From Plasmodium malariae (lineage: Eukaryota; Apicomplexa; Aconoidasida; Haemosporida; Plasmodiidae), in NCBI RefSeq assembly GCF_900090045.1, contig NC_041784.1, positions 1,516,001-1,580,000 of the forward strand: a stretch of DNA of 64,000 nt, read 5' to 3'. The notes beneath the pieces were generated by a model, which searched no databases, was not told where the DNA came from, and was given only the letters and a program-made list of their open reading frames with translations. Positions 54,373-64,000 of the stretch are shown here, in pieces (positions within the stretch are counted from its first letter, which is position 1; the number at the start of each line of letters is the position of its first letter). A program made the translations under genes and the position numbers.

Positions 54373-55535
54373 CATACTTACATACATACATACATAATAC
54401 ATACATACATACATACATACATACTTACATACATACATATATACATACATACATGTATATGGATGTATATATATGTATATAATGTATATGGGAGTACATA
54501 AATGCACATATGTATGTAAATATGTGCATATATATGTGTATATGGATGTACGCACATACTGTGTTGTACACGCGCAAACATGCTCATGCACTATATTTGC
54601 TCTTTTTCTGCGTATCTACTAGTGTTTACTCATAATTTCCTTAAGGTACACGTCTATGTACTCATCGGAACGCCTGGGAAATATACCTTTAACTATATCC
54701 TTGATTTCATTTAAACATCTTTCCCTTTCTTCTTTCTCTTCTTGGAACGATTTCCTACTAGCTTTCGAGTATTTATTTTTTGGAACAGCTTTATCTTCTT
54801 CGCTTTTTGCTCTCAATATTAGGTTAATGTATGTAGCTTTTGATTCTATGAAGGCATACAGCTTTTTGTAAAACTTGCCCTCCTCTATATATTCGTTAAA
54901 ATAGGCAAAAAAAAAAAAAAAAAAAGGAAAAAGGACAATAATGGAGCGCAAAATGTTTAGAAGCAGGAGGGAGGCACTGAACGGATAATCATAGGGATAA
55001 GTGGTTATGGATATATTTATACGGTTGTGTACACGGGGATAAGTGCATAGAGATATATGCATACATACGGATATATAAACAGATATATACACATATACAT
55101 ACATGTATACGCATATATGGACGTACGTATGCCCTTTGCAATGAATGCTCTTGAACAGATATGCTTCTTTCATTTTTTATTATTCCATTTTTATTTTTTC
55201 CAAACGCATATATATACATTATATGTGTAGCATAATTTACAGCTCTCATCATTTATATTTTATTACTTATATTTTATCGTATACTTTTTATCATTTATTT
55301 TTTATCATTTATTTTTTATCATTTATTTTTTATCATTTATTTTTTATTATTTATTTTTTATAATTTATTTTTTATAATTTATTTTTTATTATTTATTGGT
55401 GTATATACTATTTACTGTTGGAGGGGACGTTTCCTCTTCATCATCATCACTCTGACTGAATAAAATATTTGTCCAGCTTTTTCTTTGGATCTTTTCATAC
55501 TCATTTGACTGTAATCCTAACCGAATATTACTCAT
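53157..55535 (-). CDS. F-box-like protein of unknown function, three exons
   Basis: Exon 1 is 55409-55535 ([10 protein letters not shown]...), exon 2 54630-54884, exon 3 53157-54127. All joins are phase 1 and give 450 residues; each exon alone lacks either a start or a stop, which supports one gene. Residues about 150-195 ([23 protein letters not shown] then [11 protein letters not shown]) resemble an F-box: a hydrophobic helix, V-x-x-F-V-D, then L-x-x-x-x-x-C. F-box proteins bring substrates to SCF ubiquitin ligases. The C-terminal half is well ordered ([35 protein letters not shown]) but not recognised. It has Cys/His pairs ([20 protein letters not shown]) that could bind metal. Exon 2 is charged with a KEEREERER-like helix. 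The 500-bp second intron is filled with a TACA repeat. F-box assignment is tentative. Confidence 0.65.
54170..54455. repeat. (TACA)n tetranucleotide repeat with TACT interruptions
   Basis: About 280 bp of ACATACATACTTACAT units inside the second intron of the F-box-like gene. Confidence 0.95.
55255..55400. repeat. TTTATCATTTATTTT repeat
   Basis: About nine copies of a 15-base T-rich unit (TTTATCATTTATTTT and TTTATAATTTATTTT forms) within the first intron of the F-box-like gene. Confidence 0.85.
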
Positions 55536-56309
55536 TTTGTTAGATGCATGAAAAAGAAGCACACGGGAGTGTACGATATGGTGGAGTAGTTATGGTGGAG
55601 TAGTCAGATATGGTAAGGTACCTTTAACTTATTTAAGTGCAGTATAATATAGCAAATGGACAAAATTTCGCGCATAGAATTTTATGTCCTTCTAATCGCT
55701 TTATCATAAAACATTCAAAAGTCTATGGCGGTATGAGAGGTATCACTAAAACTCCACGTTCTAGCACTTATGTTTGGGCATTTTTGCAAAATTTTACAAA
55801 ATTTTGCACATTTCCATTCGGAATATGCGAATATGAAAGAGAACGGAAATATCGTTACAGTATGGCAGAGTGGTAACGTTAAAAAATAAAAAAAAAAATC
55901 AGAACAATAATTATAACAGAAATTAAAATAAAAATGAAAGCTAAAGTTAAAATTAAAGGCGAAGGTGAGGGAGAGGGTAAAGGTAAATGTGAAAAGAAAA
56001 GTTAAAACAGAAATGAAGTATAAAATATACGTTTTAAAAAATTTTAACAAAGCACAAAATGAGCAATTATACATAGCATAAAGTAAATGCCCATATGCGC
56101 AGCAAAATAAGAAAGAAAAAAAATTAATTTAAAAAAAATTAAGTAAATATACATGTGCCAATAATTTTGTGTAAGACACATATATCAAGATGTATGAAAT
56201 TTTTGAAATTGGGAAATAAATCAAAGTTACTACACCATTTGAATTTTTGCCGTAAAAACTTAACTAAAATATTTACCTCAATTTTAGTCGTAAAAAGGAA
56301 TAAAGAAAA
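55536..56309. other. Intergenic region, 0.77 kb
   Basis: 5' region of the F-box-like gene and 3' region of the membrane-protein gene, both on the minus strand. No gene supported; mainly unique AT-rich sequence with a purine-rich patch near 55960. Confidence 0.8.
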
Positions 56310-59300
56310 TTATATCTTGAGGGGGGCGATACTTGGCTCAATGGATATCCTTTTGTTTGTCAGTTCATCTGCTTTAACATCAACCATATTTTTTTTTGTA
56401 TTTTTCTTTTTTTTATATAAGAAATAACAAATAATCAAACTCACAGTAGTAGGTATAAAAATACATAAGTACAATGTGTACAGTCCTTTGTACCCTACTA
56501 AGCACATATCACACTCATCGCTTTGTTCAAACTTGTCAAATTTGATAATGGCCTGGAAAAAAGAAAAAAAATATATAATAACACCTAAGAAGTATCCAAA
56601 ATATGCGCAAGTTGGTGAAGGGGTCGTTGTATATGTAACAGAACAAGGATATAGCGGATCGGCGGAAAAATAAAACAAAATAAATACAAAAATGAATAAA
56701 TGAATGAATATATAAATGAATAAATGAATGAATAATTAAATGCATAAATGAATGAATATATAAATGAATAAATGAATGAATAAATGAATGAATAAATGAA
56801 TGAATAAATGAATGAATAAATGAATGAATAAATGAATGAATAAATGAATGAATAAATGAATGAATAAATGAATGAATGAATGAATAAATGAATGAATAAA
56901 TGAATGAATAAATGAATGAATAAATGAATGAATGAATGAATGAATAAATGAATGAATAAATGAATGAATAAATGAATGAATAAATGAATGAATAAATGAA
57001 TGAATAAATGAATGAATAAATGAATGAATAAATGAATAAATAAATGAATGAATAAATGAATGAATAAATGAATGAATAAATGAATACATAAATGAATACA
57101 TAAATGAATACATAAATGAATATATAAATAAAGCAGTAGTGCTATTCAATTCATCCGCTTAAAATTATCATGTGAATTAACGAGAGACCACATATTTGAG
57201 ACAAAAAATAAATCAGTGAAAAAACTGAGGAAACATAAAACAAGCAATAGATAACAGATAAGATGCACTTCACGTTAGTCAAAAATAGCGCAGAATCGTC
57301 ATCGTTATCATCGTTGTTACTGTTCCTTATACGGATACTACTATTGTTACTGTTCCTGTAACTTTTGTTTATATTTATTTTTTTGATCCACTTACGTTTC
57401 TCTCGAACAGCAGCACCACCTGGTAGAGCTGCTGAGGATTGTTGAGGATCCTTTCGGCAATGACCCCCGACCTAATGTGGTTATGATCTTCTGCCTTTTC
57501 AATCGATAAATAGATTAACTTTTGGTTCGGTTTTAACCATTCACGAATTTTGAAAAGGATATAGGAACTAAGACCACGAGAAAAGAAACCTTGAAAAATG
57601 GGAGCTTGAGATTTTTGATTATAAATACAAGAACCTATTACTTTTATTCTTTGTTTATTTAATTCTTTATTAGTTAAGAATATATCATTTGAAAAAATAG
57701 AATTATACATTTTTTCTAAAAGATCTTCTATATTAAGCGTAGTATCAATTAATAATATAAGACTTAAAGTTATATCTTCTTCTGTTGTTTTATATAATGA
57801 GCTGTCTATATTAGTGGAATATAAAAAATTGAAATTTATATCGGATGCGGTAGGAGATATAGGTTTATAAACTTGATGCATTATTATTTTATATATAATG
57901 TCTGCGTCAAAATAGTAAGGTGTTTTAGTATTATTCTTAGCATCATTTTTAATATTATACTGTTTAAATACAGTAATCATAATTATGCCTTCATTAACTT
58001 GTAACTCCTTTTTATATACACTCTCTATTAAAGAGTAAAATGATTTTTCTCTATTATAACTTTTCGATTTATATATTCCTTTTTCAGTCTTTACATATAT
58101 AGGTACTACTTGTATATAATTGTAATAATATAATCTTTCTTCGTCCATTTCGTAAAAAAAAATTTTCTTAAATAACAAAAATAAATCTTTTATCAACATA
58201 TTCCCGTATTTATTTTTTAAATATATTTCATCATGCAGTGACAGAATATTGTCTTCATTCAGTGAAACAAAATCAAAAGACTCTTTTACTTTTAAAAACA
58301 TTCTTACCTCTTTCTTGTATATATCTGTAATATTTATGTTGTGTTCACATATTAACGATATGAAAATGTGTAAACAATTTAGCGTCTTCCGAAGAAGGTG
58401 CTTCATTTCATCTGTGTAGGTTTTTGCTGATATTTCTGTGGGTGTGTGAGGGGGGAGTTACAATTGGGGCAAAATGGCGGGTCGACCTCGTAGGGCAAAA
58501 AAAAAAATAATAAATATAATATAACAAATAAAGTATAACAAATAAAGTGTAACAAATAAAGTGTAACAAATAAAGTGTAACAAATAAAGTGTAACAAATA
58601 AAGGGTAACAAATAAAGTGTAACAAATAAAGGATAACAAATAAAGTGTAACAAATAAAGTGTAACAAATAAAGGTAACAAATAAAGTGTAACAAATAAAG
58701 TGTAACAAATAAAGGATAACAAATAAAGTGTAACAAATAAAGTGTAACAAATAAAGGATAACAAATAAAGTGTAACAAATAAAGTGTAACAAATAAAGGA
58801 TAACAAATAAAGTGTAACAAATAAAGTGTAACAAATAAAGGATAACAAATAAAGTGTAACAAATAAAGGATAACAAAAAAAAGATAACAAAAAAAAGATA
58901 ACAAAAAAAGTATAATAAATAAATAAAGAAAAACTGATGTCATATTGTTATGTTTGACCCCCCTTCTCAGGTTGTTGCTGAGAATATTCGACATAAAAAG
59001 TTGTGAAGTTAGTTTATTGCACGTGCATTATGAGTGCATGATTATTCTGTTCTGTTTCGCATTGCTTCGCTACAATTTGCTTTATTTTTTCTTTTTGCAC
59101 CTAGCTTCTCTAGGAGGAAAGGAACTATGACTAAATACATGCTGACCTCCTCAACGGCAAAAATGGGATCATCACAAATGTTTAGAGTTAGATCTACCAT
59201 GTTACTAAATCTGGGGTCAGCTAGCTTCAGTTCGTTAAACATTTCCATGAGTCCTATGCTGTAATTTCTCATGTGCGTTTCTATTTCCTCAATCTGCAAG

Positions 59301-60130
59301 AGGGCAAAACAAAAAATATCACTGCCAACTGGTATGAAATGGCAGCACGGAGATGCCCAAGTGAGCACACACATATACATGTGCATATTATTTATATATA
59401 TATACAAATAGATGTGTATGTATATCTATATATTAGTATATATATCTATATATGCGTATACGCATGCGCATATCCATGAGAACACCCTTATACGCATTTT
59501 CTTTTCTTTCTCACGGAAGATATCAACGAGTCGAAAAGGTGGAACTCGAAGAAGATCCACAAATTTCGATTATCCTTTTGCTCCTTCAGACGTAATAAAT
59601 TATTTTTTATGATAAATATTTCGCGTTCATATTTTTCGTCTTCATAAGATTCAAACACTTGTTGTGTTAATGTACACCTCAGGGCATTATATAAATAAAA
59701 AAAAGAAAAATTTGTAAAATTTTTGTTGTCCTCTATCACATGCCCCTTTTTCATTAGGTTGTTTATCGTATCCATGGAGAGCAGCTCGCCTTCAAAGATG
59801 AAACACAAAAATATAAGGCACTGTGCGAATGCAGATATAGCAAATAGGCTCACATATGCAAATTGGGAAAAATTACAAGGTTCATTATTCATAACAACAT
59901 TTTATCCTATTGTACCATCGCCCAAGTGCAATATTCATAACACGTTCATAATATAATATAAAAATTTGGCTCATTTTTTTTTTTTTTTCGAGAGATTTTG
60001 TAATTATTTTGAGACTACTTTGTATATATTTTGCATGTACTTTGCTACTATTTTTCGTACCATTGTTTATTCGATTGAAGAGGAAGACACAAAGGAACAC
60101 TACGACGAACACTAAGTGATAATTTTTCAT
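56310..60130 (-). CDS. Predicted type I membrane protein of unknown function, five exons
   Basis: Proposed exons: 60019-60130 (donor could also be at 60061), 59515-59789, 59101-59293, 57396-58411 and 56310-56552, giving 612 (or 598) residues. All joins hold one frame. Exon 1 begins MKNYHLVFVVVFLCVFLF, a signal peptide. A lumenal or extracellular region of about 490 residues follows, with few Cys and mixed alpha/beta character. The last exon encodes FEQSDECDMCLVGYKGLYTL, a single transmembrane helix (YLCIFIPTTVSLIICYFLY), then a lysine cluster and a hydrophilic tail of about 35 residues. The C-x2-C just before the membrane is notable. A short ectodomain, one TM and a basic stop-transfer give a type I topology in the secretory pathway. 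I do not recognise the family. The exon 3 to 4 join (LLEKL/DEMKHLLRK) is the least sure because several phase-1 donors exist. Confidence 0.65.
56690..57125. repeat. AATGAATGAATAA-type tandem repeat
   Basis: About 430 bp of (AATG)n/AATAAATG units inside the last intron of the membrane-protein gene. A 137-residue His/Ser/Phe/Ile frame over it is a repeat artefact. Confidence 0.95.
58510..58915. repeat. 14-bp minisatellite, unit GTGTAACAAATAAA
   Basis: About 28 copies with GGATAACAAATAAA variants occurring every second or third unit, so a higher-order period exists. It lies inside intron 3 of the membrane-protein gene; antisense frames are artefacts. Confidence 0.95.
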
Positions 60131-60690
60131 CTTTAGCAACTAACATCATTCTTCGAAATAAAGAAGCAGGTCTAGGAATATTCTGTCAAGTGTACATACT
60201 TACACACTTACAGACTTATATAATTATATGCTTATATGCTTATTTATATATGTGTGTATAAATATATGCGCCAATTTTGGCTTATTGAAAAAATTCGAAT
60301 TAAAATAAAATAAAACATGACAAAATAAAACATGACAAAATAAAGCATGAAAAAATAAATCATAACTAAATCCAGAACAGATCTAATTTTTTACTGTTTA
60401 TAAAAGGGAAAACTCATAAATATATAAAAAAATGCATGAAGTAAAATACATGATTAAGGGAAGTAAAAAATAAAAAAAATAAAAAAAACAAAAAAAAAAA
60501 ATAGTCGCATGTTACACCGTTTTGTGAACAAAATGCAGAAGAGGAAAGAAAAAAAAAAAATGTTATAAGAGCTTGCTCAATTTTGTTCTATTTTACTTTA
60601 TTATATTATATTTTTTTTTTTTTTTCTTTTTTGTTTGTACTACAACATATTACATGTTACAAAAACAAACTGTAACTATGGGTTGTTTAT

Positions 60691-61057
60691 GAGAGTACTG
60701 CAAAAAATATTGTTTAGCTTGAAGTGCCTATAATATGTACATGCTTAATTTTAATGATACGGAAATGGTGCATTTTTGAGATAGTCTTTTTTTTTTTTTT
60801 TTTTTTGAAGGCTTCTCCTCCTTACAAAAATGTAGACAAACTAATAATAAAAACATGTAGGCAGGTGATTCCATATGTCGTAGCTACTTTTGTTTGTCCA
60901 ATAGAAAAACAGTAGATATGTTTAAGTAAATTTTCTTCATCTCGTAGTTTACAGATCTTATAGTTCTTTCCTTTACAATTGGGACGAAGAAGCTGAGGGG
61001 GGGAGAGAAAAAAAAAAGGAAAAAAAAAAAAAAATTAAATATAATAAGGCTAATTAA
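60691..61057 (+). CDS. Candidate small multi-exon gene (low confidence)
   Basis: Two exon-like stretches with good splice signals: 60811-60911, after a long T tract and TTGAAG acceptor (ASPPYKNVDKLIIKTCRQ then VIPYVVATFVCPIEK), and 60955 onward after TTTACAG (SYSSFLYNWDEEAEGG then a Lys-rich tail ending at 61057). A first exon could be ATGAGA at 60691-60696 before GTACTG. Codon use is protein-like (AAA, AAT, GAA, ATA). On the opposite strand an alternative model also stays open: MSV at about 61420, then FFFVPIVKERTIRSVNYEMK at about 60990-60930. Both cannot be the main product. A small mitochondrial-type protein is possible, but no family is recognised. Confidence 0.25.
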
Positions 61058-61160
61058 ATATAATAAGGCTAATTAAATATAATAAGGCTAATTAAATATA
61101 ATAAGGCTAATTAAATATAATAAGGCTAATTAAATATAATAAGGCTAAATTAAATAAAAT
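61036..61160. repeat. 19-bp repeat, unit TAATTAAATATAATAAGGC
   Basis: Six copies, followed by diverged AAATAAAATAAGGCCAAGTTTATTAAAATATGGC copies up to about 61290. Confidence 0.92.
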
Positions 61161-61617
61161 AAGGCCAAGTTTATTAAAATATGGCTAAATTAAATAAAAT
61201 AAGGCCAAGTTTATTAAAATATGGCCAAGTTTATTAAAATATGGCCAAATTAAATAAAATTAAAGCCAATTTTAATAAAGTATGGACAAATTATATAAAA
61301 CGAAGCAAAATGTACAAATGAACGAACGAGAGAGAGTCGAACGAGGTAAATCAAAAATTGTTCATATAAGTGATGACAGACTGTATAAGAAAAAGTAGAC
61401 GGAATAAACTATATGCTTACAATACAGACATTATGATCTATGCAAGTGTTTGTACTATAAAACGCGTAAATGATTAGTGTGTGTGCACAAAGAGTTAGTC
61501 CTCACGTGCTGACTGTTATGCAGAATTCTGGGCCAACTATTGGGTCAACTATTTTCAACATTTTCCCCTCTTCTTTCTCGCTTTTTTTTTTTTTTTTTTT
61601 TTTTTTTCTTCTTCTTA

Positions 61618-63792
61618 CTAGTCAACGTTTTTAACCCTTTTGGCATCTTTCTGTGTGACTTCGTAAATTTTCTCTTTGTCATTACCCAACTGGGACGCAT
61701 TGTACAACATCTCTTCATCCGTTTGAAAGTGAGTACTTTCGTGCTTACTCGCATCCGATACATTATCATAAATATCATCGCAAAATTCACATTTGTATAT
61801 TTTTTTATAAGAGCAACCATCAAAGTTGTCTAACGAATCGTAGTAATTTTTGTCGTCCTTTATTCGTTCACTCGGGTCGTTACTCTCTGTATCACAGCTT
61901 CTGTCTTCGTGCTGGTAAAGATCAAAATTTTTCCGATTAATCAACACTCTGATGGGGTTGAGGTTCTTGGTCGGATGGATATCAGTCGAGTTGTTGGTCA
62001 TACTGCTGGACATAGTGCTAGACATACTGTTGGACGTATTACTAGCCATACTGCTGACCGAGACAGGTGCGACATTCACCTTTGAAGCATTTATGATATG
62101 AAAAACCCTTTGTAAAGGAATATTCTTGTTGAGCTGGATTTTTATAAGATCATCTGAAATTTCTTGCATCGATTTACGACATATATAGTCATACTTCGAT
62201 AAGAAGGTAAAAACTTTTCCAATACATGTATTAGTGAAATCATTAAAAATATAAATGTCAAAATTTAGTAAATCTGTAGATATGTATTGATTTTCTTCAA
62301 TATCCGGAAAATTTCTTTTATCATCACATATTAAACAATTTTTTAATTTCAGTCCATCTGTTCTGGAATTAATATCTTCCAGTTTAATATAAAGAAAACC
62401 TACTTTTAACGATTCTTTTATATCAACTATTTTAATTGGTAATGGATTTGGATTATTATTAATAATAAGGTATCGATAGCAATTCTTTTTAAATCTTATA
62501 TCATTAAAGGTTGTAAAACTTACTACTTTTAACCACCCTAAGAGTCCATGTACCCCTACTATCTCTCCTATAACTGTATATTCACTCATAATTGATATTT
62601 TGCTATTTCCTTCTGATCTCTTATCCTTTCCTTGTTGCTTTATTTGACATGTAGTATTAGGTTCTACAATATTCCCTTTTATTTGTATACCCTTCTTGTC
62701 TTTTTCGTGTAATAAATCTAAATCATTTGATCTGTTCCTATCAGAATAATAATTTCTGTATAATAAATCTGGAAGACTAACAGTTGCTTCATCTAAACTC
62801 TTTTTTATATCATACCTTATCAATTCTTCTTTCGATTCTGTATACGATTTTCTAGTTTCGCTATTTATAAAATCGTCAAAAGAATGATTTTCTTCCTTCC
62901 CTGGTGTATAGTTGTAACTTTTTTTTTCCTTCATATAACCAGCCTTCGAATATTTGCTTCTTTTGTAATACTTTGTTTCGGTTAAGAAGTGCCTTGTACT
63001 TGTCCCTTCGGAGTCATCATAGTAATTCTCATTATTATCGCCATTCTCATTATCATTATCATTATGATGGTCATTCTCATTATTATCGCCATTCTCATTA
63101 TCAGCATTACTACCATCATCATCATCATCGTTACTTTCGATTCTTCCTGTTTCGCTTTTTTCTCCCGTTTCGTTCCTTTTACTCACGTCAGTTCTTTCCT
63201 TTTCATCACTAAAACGGTTTAGCGGCTTTATATTGATATTATTTTGTGAACCCTCTTTTTCTTGACTGTACAAAGGGAAAGCCTCATATTTCTTTATATT
63301 TTTTCTTATATTATAAAATGCATTTTTAGTTTGTCTTTTCTTTTCCTTTACAACATTTTTCAATGATATGAAGTGAAGTATATTTTTCCTTCTTCTACCA
63401 CTACGTTTATTGCATTCATTGCAGTTATTGCATTCATTGTAGTTGTTTAGGCAAAAATAATTTTTTTGTCTAGGTAATATTTTTTTAAAAAATACTACTC
63501 CTACATGTGAAATGTGAGGGAACGCTTTCCTTCTCTTTCTATAACATATATTTAAAAGAGGTACATATTTATTTGATGACGATGCACTTCTTTGTATGCT
63601 AGTGGTCCATGTTAAGCCGAGGAGGAAGTGCTTATATAGAGAAAGAAAGGTTATAAACAGTATTATCCTTCTCAATTTTGTGAAGCGTCGTACGAAGGAT
63701 TGTGTGTATCGTTGTGTGTAGAGTTGCGTGTGGTGTTGAGTGTACTGTTTTGTGTACCGTTTTGAATAGATTTTCGAGATGCATTTTTTCAT
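61618..63792 (-). CDS. RimM: Ribosome maturation factor RimM, apicoplast-type, with C-terminal C2H2 zinc finger
   Basis: 724 residues, single exon, ATG start verified. RimM helps mature the 30S head (16S rRNA with S19) in bacteria and plastids. The RimM core is at about 403-595: YTVIGEIVGVHGLLGWLKV (family V-G-K-I-x-x-x-H-G-x-x-G-x-x-K-V), a FTTFNDIRF turn, LEDINSRTDGLKLKNC (R-x-x-A-E-x-L-x-G-like), then a PRC-barrel-like second half (NQYISTDLLNFDIY ... GKVFTFL). The first 400 residues are an N-terminal extension: a basic, Tyr/Thr/Gln start, a hydrophobic helix at about 41-63 and a long Lys/Asn-rich region, compatible with a bipartite apicoplast leader; also an acidic Asp/Asn array (about 225-270). 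Near the C-terminus (668-688) is a classic C-x2-C-x12-H-x3-H finger (YKCEFCDDIYDNV ... KHESTH), which RimM proteins normally lack. Confidence 0.85.
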   Translation of the reverse strand: MKKCISKIYSKRYTKQYTQHHTQLYTQRYTQSFVRRFTKLRRIILFITFLSLYKHFLLGLTWTTSIQRSASSSNKYVPLLNICYRKRRKAFPHISHVGVVFFKKILPRQKNYFCLNNYNECNNCNECNKRSGRRRKNILHFISLKNVVKEKKRQTKNAFYNIRKNIKKYEAFPLYSQEKEGSQNNINIKPLNRFSDEKERTDVSKRNETGEKSETGRIESNDDDDDGSNADNENGDNNENDHHNDNDNENGDNNENYYDDSEGTSTRHFLTETKYYKRSKYSKAGYMKEKKSYNYTPGKEENHSFDDFINSETRKSYTESKEELIRYDIKKSLDEATVSLPDLLYRNYYSDRNRSNDLDLLHEKDKKGIQIKGNIVEPNTTCQIKQQGKDKRSEGNSKISIMSEYTVIGEIVGVHGLLGWLKVVSFTTFNDIRFKKNCYRYLIINNNPNPLPIKIVDIKESLKVGFLYIKLEDINSRTDGLKLKNCLICDDKRNFPDIEENQYISTDLLNFDIYIFNDFTNTCIGKVFTFLSKYDYICRKSMQEISDDLIKIQLNKNIPLQRVFHIINASKVNVAPVSVSSMASNTSNSMSSTMSSSMTNNSTDIHPTKNLNPIRVLINRKNFDLYQHEDRSCDTESNDPSERIKDDKNYYDSLDNFDGCSYKKIYKCEFCDDIYDNVSDASKHESTHFQTDEEMLYNASQLGNDKEKIYEVTQKDAKRVKNVD

Positions 63793-64000
63793 TTATATAT
63801 GACAGATTGTAAAAGAAAAATGAAATCTTTTAATTCCTGGGGAGAGAACGATGGAAAAAGTAAAGCTATTCATAATTTGCATACTGCTATGTTCACATGT
63901 TTGCATGTTATCGTGTTAACGTATCTTTTCGTGCGCCCCAATTTTTTTATTTTCTCGCCCACCTTAGTTACAATACTGTATTATTGCACTAGCGCACTAC

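Larger units (their letters stand above)
60131..61617. other. Region between membrane-protein and RimM genes
   Basis: 1.5 kb. Mostly AT-rich with poly(T) at 60610 and 60787, a 19-bp repeat (61036-61160), and poly(T) at 61582. Non-repetitive, codon-like sequence at 60811-60998 may be a small gene (next entry). Confidence 0.7.

Noticed and set aside
56736..57149. His-Ser-Phe-Ile repeat protein frame
   Set aside because: Repeat translation within an intron of the membrane-protein gene.
58403..58994. Cys/Tyr/Leu/Phe-rich repeat frames resembling multi-pass membrane proteins
   Set aside because: Generated by the 14-bp GTGTAACAAATAAA minisatellite in intron 3; apparent hydrophobicity is an artefact.
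62904..63222. His/Tyr/Ile-rich plus-strand frames
   Set aside because: Antisense shadow of the Asp/Asn array in RimM.

Overview
The window is a nuclear chromosome segment of a malaria parasite (Plasmodium). Signs: extreme AT content, long poly(A)/poly(T) and (AT)n tracts, Asn/Lys-rich low-complexity inserts inside conserved proteins, short AT-rich introns with GTAA-type donors and T-rich acceptors, and the adjacent ookinete surface antigen genes P28 and P25. The gene order (RPN9, Kae1, SpoU methyltransferase, EF-hand protein, P28, P25, MORN protein, OTU protease) agrees with what I remember of P. falciparum chromosome 10. The very abundant intergenic minisatellites and the Gly-Ser-Glu repeats at the end of P28 point to a non-falciparum species such as P. 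malariae or P. ovale. Species is inference.

Layout, left to right. 187-1513 (-) unknown two-exon gene; 4964-6139 (+) proteasome lid subunit RPN9; 7127-8923 (-) Kae1/OSGEP of the KEOPS complex; 10226-10948 (+) SpoU/TrmH RNA methyltransferase; 12367-13068 (+) calmodulin-like EF-hand protein; 14773-15462 (-) P28; 17585-18235 (-) P25; 19461-20206 (-) small helical protein; 22859-23995 (+) MORN protein; 26091-28301 (+) a large, mostly disordered protein whose C-terminus matches the Sae2/CtIP/Ctp1 DNA-end-resection signature; 30244-34988 (+) eight-exon OTUD3-like OTU protease; 38765-43021 (+) six-exon DEAD-box helicase; 45768-48527 (+) CD2BP2/Lin1-type GYF protein; 51255-52278 (+) four-exon PP1 inhibitor-3; 53157-55535 (-) three-exon F-box-like protein; 56310-60130 (-) five-exon type I membrane protein; about 60691-61057 weak candidate small gene(s); 61618-63792 (-) apicoplast-type RimM with a C-terminal C2H2 zinc finger.

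The genes are mostly housekeeping and do not form one pathway: protein turnover (RPN9, OTU, perhaps the F-box-like protein), tRNA modification (Kae1, methyltransferase), mRNA splicing and translation (GYF protein, helicase), organellar ribosome maturation (RimM), DNA repair (Sae2/CtIP-like), and the sexual-stage pair P28/P25. Intergenic regions of 1-4 kb hold lineage-specific tandem repeats with units of 3-20 bp.

The most interesting signals are the Sae2/CtIP-like protein, the RimM/C2H2 fusion, a cluster of six TAGCTA hexamers upstream of P28, a perfect 30-bp palindrome between two convergent genes, and a GC-rich, hairpin-forming patch downstream of the OTU gene. Exon joins were inferred by eye from splice signals and phase. 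All joins given keep one open frame, but none is supported by transcripts.
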